Assembly: GCA_040755195.1 (NCBI GenBank)
Contig: JBFMBL010000069.1
Span: forward strand, 1-8,664
DNA length: 8,664 bases
Reading direction: 5' to 3'
From: SURF-55 sp040755195
GTDB lineage: Bacteria > Bacillota > Desulfotomaculia > Desulfotomaculales > Ammonificaceae
Within the stretch, counting starts at the first letter, position 1. Each line of letters begins with the position of its first letter. This document shows positions 5,866-8,664 of the stretch, piece by piece. A program made the translations under genes and the position numbers. The notes beneath the pieces are model-generated. The model made no database searches. It was given only the letters and a program-made list of their open reading frames with translations, and was not told the origin of the DNA.

Positions 5866-6095
5866 ATGGCTTCCTTTATCCTAACCGACTATATTGAGCA
5901 GGGCATGGCGCAAGCCGTTTATGATAAGCTGGATGACGGGACCTTCGCCGGGCGCATCCAGTCTTGCCCGGGCGTTATAGCCCTTGGTAATACGTTACGG
6001 GAATGTGAAAGGGAATTACGTTCCACCTTAGAGGAGTGATTCTTTTGGGACTGAAACTTAAACACCCTCTGCCGGTAATAGGAGGGGAAAATTAA
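5866..6095 (+). pseudogene. HicB-family antitoxin gene broken by a one-base loss
   Basis: From ATG (AGGAGGT at 5854-5860, 5 bases before) the first 57 codons read as a HicB-type domain: DYIEQGMAQAVYDKLDDGTF, then CPGVIALGNTLRECEREL, ending in S-T-L-E-E before TGA at 6037-6039. In the next frame, from 6039, the normal end of this family continues: ILLGLKLKHPLPVIGGEN, stop at 6093-6095. Relatives have E-E/D-W-I-L-L-G-L here, so one G of a TGG (Trp) codon appears lost. The joined length of about 76 aa fits the family. A GTG at 6036-6038 overlaps the stop and has GAGGAG just before it, so the tail could in principle be re-initiated. A hicA gene does not follow. Confidence 0.72.
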
Positions 6096-6098
6096 TCC

Positions 6099-6311
6099 TT
6101 GAACAATCAGGACTTGCTCCGCAGGATAACGGTTAACCCAGCTATCTTCGGCGGCAAACCGATCATCCGCGGGATGCGCATTAAGGTGGAAAACATCCTG
6201 GGCCTTTTAGAGCAAGGGGTAACGACCCAAGAAATACTGGCAGACTACCCCGACCTTGAACCGGAGGATATAAAAGCCTGCCTTGCTTATGCCCGCATCC
6301 CGGCTATTTAG
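6099..6311 (+). CDS. DUF433-family protein, orphan antitoxin-like
   Basis: The 70-aa product matches DUF433 (PF04255) nearly end to end: RITVNPAIFGGKPIIRGMRI (9-28), then VENILGLLEQG (30-40), EILADYPDLEPEDIKACLAY (45-64). The P-x-I-x-G-K-P-x-I-x-G-x-R-I block is the family signature and the domain resembles a small winged-helix/antitoxin fold. DUF433 genes usually sit before a DUF5615 (PIN-like) gene; none follows here. The start is TTG, served by AGGAGGGG (6080-6087) at a longish spacing of 11; a second TTG five codons later is possible. The ribosome site lies in the end of the broken HicB frame, so the two were probably co-transcribed. Confidence 0.82.
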   Translation: MNNQDLLRRITVNPAIFGGKPIIRGMRIKVENILGLLEQGVTTQEILADYPDLEPEDIKACLAYARIPAI

Positions 6312-6478
6312 TCCAACAGATCGAGGATTTCAAAATAGCGTTCCCTGCTCATGCCGGCCGTAACCATATTAGTGCGGATATGCGTTACGGGCACGAGCCG
6401 TGGACTGGTCTTAATGACAAGGGGGCGTTTAGCGCCGGGTTTGGTTAGTTTACGCCGAAACAGTGAGCCTATCTTTGG
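6308..6478 (-). pseudogene. Start-less remnant, possibly C-terminal part of a HicA-like toxin
   Basis: A 56-codon minus-strand frame without a usable start reads GSLFRRKLTKPGAKRPLVIK, then PRLVPVTHIRTNMVTAGMSR, ending RYFEILDLLD. It overlaps the tail of the intact hicB gene in another frame, and its stop overlaps the stop of the DUF433 gene on the other strand. The layout V-P-V...A-G-M-S-R-E...F-E-I-L-D-L-L resembles HicA C-termini (V-P-V-H...A-G-x-S-x-E-E-F-x-x-L-L), and it lies where hicA normally follows hicB. I infer a decayed toxin; the family match is weak by eye and could be wrong. Confidence 0.35.
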
Positions 6479-6719
6479 CTATAGCTTCACGAGGTAGCCA
6501 TGCTTCGCCCCTTTGAAGGAATCCCGCTTCTTCAAGAACCTCCTCAAGCGTGCCCATCGCTTTGCACCCTTCCAAAAAAGCCGCAACCGCTTCGACCAAT
6601 GATTTTTTAGCCTTATCAACCGAGTCGCCGAAACTCGAAACGTTCAGTTCCGGACACAGGGCAACGTATACCTCGTCTTCCCTAAAGATTTCGGCCGTGA
6701 ATTCAACTTTGCCGCACAC
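6450..6719 (-). CDS. HicB-family antitoxin
   Basis: The 89-aa product has the UPF0150/HicB domain. A first strand V-E-F-T-A-E-I-F (5-12) is followed by E-D-E-V-Y-V-A-L-C-P-E-L-N-V-S-S-F-G-D-S (14-33), where the family has its A-x-C-P-x-L-x-x-x-x-x-G-x-S core. A helix K-A-K-K-S-L-V-E-A-V-A-A-F-L-E (36-50) comes next. The tail (51-89) shows no clear DNA-binding ribbon-helix-helix or HTH. Start is GTG with GGGAGGG 6 bases upstream (6726-6733). HicB proteins mask the HicA mRNA interferase. The expected hicA directly downstream is only a start-less remnant, so this antitoxin seems orphaned. Confidence 0.82.
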   Translation of the reverse strand: MCGKVEFTAEIFREDEVYVALCPELNVSSFGDSVDKAKKSLVEAVAAFLEGCKAMGTLEEVLEEAGFLQRGEAWLPREAIAKDRLTVSA

Positions 6720-6757
6720 GCGAAACCCTCCCTAATAGTTTTCGTCAAGCTCATGCT

Positions 6758-6875
6758 TTATTTCAATAAATCCTCCAATTCTTTCACCGTCAATCCAGCC
6801 TGCCGTAAAATAGAGCGGAGCATACCGAAGGCAAGCTCATTATGCAGGGGAACATAGAACGGGCAATTGGCTCAT
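6758..6875 (-). pseudogene. hicA: Internally deleted hicA (mRNA interferase toxin) gene
   Basis: The minus strand starts ATG with M-S-Q-L-P-V-L, a typical HicA beginning, overlapping the TGA of the upstream hicB remnant by ATGA. The frame then jumps. Another frame carries the classic HicA end: FYVPLHNELAFGMLRSILRQ followed by AGLTVKELEDLLK and a stop at 6758-6760. The middle of about 35-40 codons, which in HicA contains the glycine and catalytic His of the G-S-H block, is missing and the joint is out of frame. The unbroken start frame stops after 11 codons. The toxin is therefore dead. Family certainty is good because both ends match. Confidence 0.72.
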
Positions 6876-7096
6876 AAAGCAATCTCTACTTCTAAAGGCG
6901 CTATAATCGGTGTTTCTGTCGCCACCGGTTCCTCGGCATCCTCAAAGTAAAGTTCCAGTGCTTCCTTTAGGTTGGCCAAAGCATCCTCCAACGTTTCCCC
7001 CTGTGACTGCCTTATTTGAGTTTTATTATACCATACCCCGTCCGGACGGGATACAACGCCAGAAAAGCCGGCCCAAGTTACCCCGGCAAACCACCA
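6872..7096 (-). pseudogene. N-terminally truncated hicB remnant
   Basis: The open minus-strand frame has no credible start. Its clear HicB part is at 7012-6872: RQSQGETLEDALANLKEALE, then LYFEDAEEPVATETPIIAPL, ending EVEIAL before TGA. The motif G-E-T-L-E-D-A-L-A-N-L-K-E-A is the conserved helix of UPF0150 antitoxins. The preceding beta-strand half (about 40 codons) is replaced by unrelated sequence (7013-7096). Only a TTG at 6989-6991, inside the conserved block, has a purine-rich stretch before it. Its stop overlaps the hicA start, the usual coupling. The pair was once a hicB-hicA operon. Confidence 0.7.
7025..7050 (-). promoter_or_regulatory. Possible promoter with perfect 14-base palindrome (operator-like)
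   Basis: On the minus strand an extended -10 box TGGTATAAT (7025-7033) lies 3 bases after CCCGTCCGGACGGG (7037-7050), a perfect 14-base palindrome in the spacer position. This could be an old promoter-operator of a toxin-antitoxin unit, now in front of the hicB remnant. It also falls in an open frame, so chance cannot be excluded. Confidence 0.4.
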
Positions 7097-7148
7097 TTAA
7101 AAAATGTATTCACGCCTCGAAAAGCGCCACCGCAGCCAGGGCTAAGTA

Positions 7149-7177
7149 TTGACATTATATTTACAAACCCTTAAAAT
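7149..7177 (+). promoter_or_regulatory. Near-consensus sigma-A promoter of the brnT/brnA-type operon
   Basis: TTGACA (7149-7154) matches the -35 consensus perfectly. After exactly 17 bases comes TAAAAT (7172-7177, 5 of 6). Transcription would start near 7184, almost on the AAGGTGA ribosome site (7184-7190), giving a leader of only about 13 bases. It is the strongest promoter in the window, as is usual for an operon held down by its own antitoxin. Confidence 0.8.
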
Positions 7178-7196
7178 CTTCTTAAGGTGATGCGCA

Positions 7197-7496
7197 ATGA
7201 ACTTCTTTATCCGGGACTTCGAATGGGACCCGGAAGAGCAACCGAACGGAAACGTGCAGCACATTATGAAACATAACGTATCCCCGGAAGAAGTGGAAGA
7301 GATCTTTGGGTTCCCAGAGGAGGTATTGATCCGCAAAACGTGCCAGGGTTACCGTTTGGCTTACGGACGGACGGTTGCCGGAAGGTATCTTTTGGTTGTA
7401 TTCATTCTTAAAAAAAGGGGCTTCGCCCGCGTAATTACCGCGCGGGATATGAATCAGGCCGAGCGGCGTCATTACCGCTCTCAAATCATATTCTAA
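7197..7496 (+). CDS. brnT: BrnT-family toxin (DUF497, RelE-like ribonuclease)
   Basis: The 99-aa product fits BrnT (PF04365). It has F-E-W-D-P-E-E near the start (8-14), then Q-H-I-M-K-H-N-V-S-P-E-E-V-E-E-I-F (21-37), Y-R-L-A-Y-G-R-T (52-59), Y-L-L-V-V-F-I (64-70), and the end block F-A-R-V-I-T-A-R-D-M-N-Q-A-E-R-R-H-Y (76-93), where the family has R-I-I-S-A-R...E...Y. BrnT is an RNA-cleaving toxin of RelE fold. Arg53, Arg58 and Arg83 lie in the active-site-rich regions, so the gene looks intact. ATG follows AAGGTGA by 6 bases. It lies 19 bases before its antitoxin gene, toxin first, the normal brnTA order. Confidence 0.82.
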   Translation: MNFFIRDFEWDPEEQPNGNVQHIMKHNVSPEEVEEIFGFPEEVLIRKTCQGYRLAYGRTVAGRYLLVVFILKKRGFARVITARDMNQAERRHYRSQIIF

Positions 7497-7515
7497 AATA
7501 CAGGGGTGAAATAAC

Positions 7516-7815
7516 GTGGCCGAAAAAAGACGGATTCCAGAACTCAAAGACGAGGAAGAGGCACGTGCTTTCTTCGATACGCACGACACGGTGGAGCTGT
7601 TGGAGGAAACCGAACCCGAGGAACTCGTGCTCGCTCCGGAACTCGCGGAAAAGCTGCGCCGGCGCCGCGAGCGCAAGGAAGTGATCACCATCCGCATCTC
7701 CGCGCCTCACCTGGCGAAGATCAGACGGGTCGCGCAAAGGAAAGGAATCCCATACCAGACGCTGATTCAACTCTGGCTCGCCGAGGCGCTGGAGAAGGAA
7801 TATAGAACCAGTTGA
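7516..7815 (+). CDS. BrnA/CopG-type antitoxin of the brnT operon
   Basis: The 99-aa product has an acidic N-terminal half (RIPELKDEEEARAFFDTHDT at 6-25, then E-E-T-E-P-E-E-L-V-L-A-P), typical of the toxin-binding arm in CopG antitoxins (PF12441-like). The C-terminal ribbon-helix-helix region is basic and amphipathic (KEVITIRISAPHLAKIRRVA at 54-73, then G-I-P-Y-Q-T-L-I-Q-L-W-L-A-E-A-L at 77-92). The Y-Q-T-L-I motif matches the second helix of RHH repressors. It would bind BrnT and repress the shared promoter. The start is GTG with a GGGGTGA site (7503-7509) 6 bases upstream. It differs from the best-known BrnA by its longer N-terminal arm, so the symbol is left open. Confidence 0.8.
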   Translation: MAEKRRIPELKDEEEARAFFDTHDTVELLEETEPEELVLAPELAEKLRRRRERKEVITIRISAPHLAKIRRVAQRKGIPYQTLIQLWLAEALEKEYRTS

Positions 7816-7820
7816 AGAAG

Positions 7821-7855
7821 CGGTTTCATCTTGTTTTAAATCGGTTTCATCTTGT
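7821..7855 (+). repeat. Tandem 14-base direct repeat, period 21
   Basis: CGGTTTCATCTTGT occurs at 7821-7834 and again at 7842-7855. The start of the first copy, GAAGCGGTTTCATC (7817-7830), is identical to the last codons of the DUF2283 gene (5822-5835). It lies just after the antitoxin stop and before a HicB tail fossil. Confidence 0.6.
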
Positions 7856-7861
7856 CCTACC

Positions 7862-7915
7862 GGGGCTTAAATCAAGCACCCTCTGCCGGTGATGGGCGAT
7901 ATTGACATCAATCGG
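7862..7915 (+). pseudogene. HicB C-terminal tail fossil
   Basis: The plus strand reads G-L-K (7865-7870 region) and, after a frame change, K-H-P-L-P-V-M-G-D-I-D-I-N-R (7874-7915). This matches the conserved end of HicB proteins of the type at 5866-6095 (G-L-K-L-K-H-P-L-P-V-I-x-G). The 14 bases CACCCTCTGCCGGT are identical at 6063-6076 and 7877-7890. The rest of the gene is gone. It overlaps the end of the minus-strand DUF2442 gene, whose stop is at 7908-7910. Confidence 0.55.
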
Positions 7916-8201
7916 AGTTTTTGTGCTCTTCAGGGATAAAAGCACGGAGGGGATATAATTCCGGGCACACCAGGCTTCCCACGGGAATGTCTTCATCAAG
8001 ATCATCCCAGCGAATACCGATTCCCCGGCCGATAAACCTCCAGTTTGCCCGCTCCTTCGCGGTAGTATTTTTCAGCCGGGGAAACCATTCGACCGGCACA
8101 CCTATTTCTCTTCCGTCACTCAACCTTACACAGAGCAGGTCGTTTTCAAACCAGACATCGAGAGCAACCAATGGCGCCTGCTGATTATTTAAAGTATTCA
8201 T
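7908..8201 (-). CDS. DUF2442-family protein, putative antitoxin-like partner
   Basis: The product is 97 aa from the ATG at 8199-8201, chosen because AGGAGGG (8208-8214) lies 6 bases upstream; a longer frame to 8249 has no such site. The domain is clear: V-A-L-D-V-W-F-E-N-D-L-L-C-V-R-L-S-D-G-R-E, then P-V-E-W-F-P-R-L, then W-R-F-I-G-R-G-I-G-I-R-W-D-D-L-D-E-D-I-P-V-G-S-L. The G-x-G-I-x-W-x-x-L-D-E-D-I block is the DUF2442 (PF10387) signature. It overlaps the end of the DUF4160 gene by 17 bases and is co-translated with it. Such pairs are widespread and toxin-antitoxin-like by layout; biochemical function is not established to my knowledge. Confidence 0.84.
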   Translation of the reverse strand: MNTLNNQQAPLVALDVWFENDLLCVRLSDGREIGVPVEWFPRLKNTTAKERANWRFIGRGIGIRWDDLDEDIPVGSLVCPELYPLRAFIPEEHKNSD

Positions 8202-8418
8202 CCCAAGCCCTCCTGAAGAGATCACATTTTTCCTCCACAATTTTACCAATTTTCCTTAATTCATGCGCCTTAAACCCAAAAGAAGATGCAACCGAAACAG
8301 GATCCAGCCAAAATTTTACATAATTATCTCCGGCTTCTATGTGAATATGCGGCGGTTCTAATGTTTCCCTGCTAAAGAAAAAGAACCTGTACGGCCCTTG
8401 CCTCAAAATTGTCGGCAT
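8185..8418 (-). CDS. DUF4160-family protein, putative toxin-like partner
   Basis: The 77-aa product starts M-P-T-I-L-R-Q-G-P-Y-R-F-F-F-F-S-R-E and has the diagnostic E-P-P-H-I-H-I-E-A (21-29 region) of DUF4160 (PF13711), followed by a strand and a helix H-E-L-R-K-I-G-K-I-V-E-E. The P-P-H-x-H motif is invariant in the family and could be catalytic or metal-binding (inference). A weak AGGTTGG site (8426-8432) lies 7 bases before the ATG, and a good promoter lies at 8447-8474. The sequence is more AT-rich than the BrnT operon next to it, suggesting separate arrival. It is paired with DUF2442 downstream. Confidence 0.84.
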   Translation of the reverse strand: MPTILRQGPYRFFFFSRETLEPPHIHIEAGDNYVKFWLDPVSVASSFGFKAHELRKIGKIVEEKCDLFRRAWDEYFK

Positions 8419-8446
8419 ATTAAAACCAACCTGTATTTTTGCTAAA

Positions 8447-8474
8447 ATTATATCACAACAGCCACAGATGTTAA
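8447..8474 (-). promoter_or_regulatory. Promoter of the DUF4160/DUF2442 pair
   Basis: On the minus strand TTAACA (8469-8474, 5 of 6) is followed after 16 bases by a perfect TATAAT (8447-8452) with TG one base before it (extended -10). This predicts a leader of about 22 bases. It overlaps the apparent start of the divergent gene at 8468. Confidence 0.65.
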
Positions 8475-8664
8475 TATCACTTCAACAGGCCGCCGTTAAA
8501 AAACATATTTGTGACCGTTCACTGGTACTGAAACCGCTTGCGGAAGAAAATGAAACCGAAACTCTCCTGGAGTTTTGCAAACAAAGCGTTGCCGGAGCCG
8601 ATTTGGAGGAAGCCCGCCGCATAATGTCACGGGTACCCGCTGCTATGCATAAAAGAGTGCGCCA
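8468..8664 (+). CDS. Unrecognised protein, partial at the window edge
   Basis: An open frame runs from ATG at 8468 to the window end, 65 codons without a stop: MLISLQQAAVKKHICDRSLV at the start, then a helix-rich acidic part (L-A-E-E-N-E-T-E-T-L-L-E-F-C-K), then G-A-D-L-E-E-A-R-R-I-M-S-R-V. I do not recognise the family. The frame is open further upstream to at least 8417 with no ATG, and no ribosome site is seen before 8468, so the start is uncertain. A weak plus-strand promoter (TTAAAA 8420-8425, 17 bases, TAAAAT 8443-8448) could serve it. It could equally be a remnant. Confidence 0.45.
   Translation, partial: MLISLQQAAVKKHICDRSLVLKPLAEENETETLLEFCKQSVAGADLEEARRIMSRVPAAMHKRVR

Noticed and set aside
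5866..6039. Programmed frameshift in the HicB gene
   Set aside because: No slippery heptamer or downstream structure is evident at 6031-6040; a simple base loss is more likely.
6910..7152. 80-codon plus-strand frame
   Set aside because: Opposite the hicB remnant, proline-rich without domain, no ribosome site.
7182..7697. 171-codon minus-strand frame opposite the brnT/antitoxin genes
   Set aside because: Serine-rich start with no ribosome site; both sense genes match known families, so this is a shadow.

Overview
The window looks like an accessory stretch from an anaerobic Gram-positive (Bacillota) chromosome. The best guess is the Peptococcaceae/Pelotomaculum-Desulfotomaculum-Moorella neighbourhood. 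The reasons are two secreted proteins with copper-amine-oxidase-like N-terminal (CuAO_N1) stalk domains, a family greatly expanded in those bacteria, strong AGGAGG-type ribosome sites, frequent TTG/GTG starts and mid-range GC. The genus is inferred from gene style, not proven.

Left part (1-4742, all minus strand). At the edge is the first part of an IS200-like (REP-associated tyrosine) transposase whose reading frame is broken by a 5-bp tandem duplication. It keeps its ribosome-site hairpin and a palindromic outer end. Then come three exported proteins: a short TolC-like coiled-coil protein, a 293-aa CuAO_N1 protein with an unrecognised C-terminal domain, and a 728-aa protein with about four beta-rich repeats followed by CuAO_N1. 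Promoters can be proposed for the first two, and a clear terminator closes the 728-aa gene. The three probably contribute to the cell surface, but their exact job cannot be read from sequence.

Middle (4743-5382). About 640 bases carry no convincing gene. A GC-rich, strongly structured leader precedes the 728-aa gene. Beside it lie two related inverted-repeat elements: the same 11-base core, CCAGCACTCAA...TTGAGTGCTGG, with 72- and 71-base spacers and a 293-base offset. One arm of the first element can also pair with a local hairpin in the leader.

Right part (5383-8664). This is a dense island of very small toxin-antitoxin-like genes and their wreckage. Intact pairs are DUF4258/DUF2283 (plus), BrnT/BrnA-type (plus) and DUF4160/DUF2442 (minus). 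Between them are a DUF433 gene without its usual partner and an intact HicB whose expected HicA is only a start-less remnant. There is also a second hicB-hicA pair with a truncated hicB and internally deleted hicA, a HicB gene broken by a single missing base, and a HicB tail fossil. The recurring theme is that hic toxin genes are dead while some antitoxin genes survive. The last gene runs off the right edge and is not recognised.
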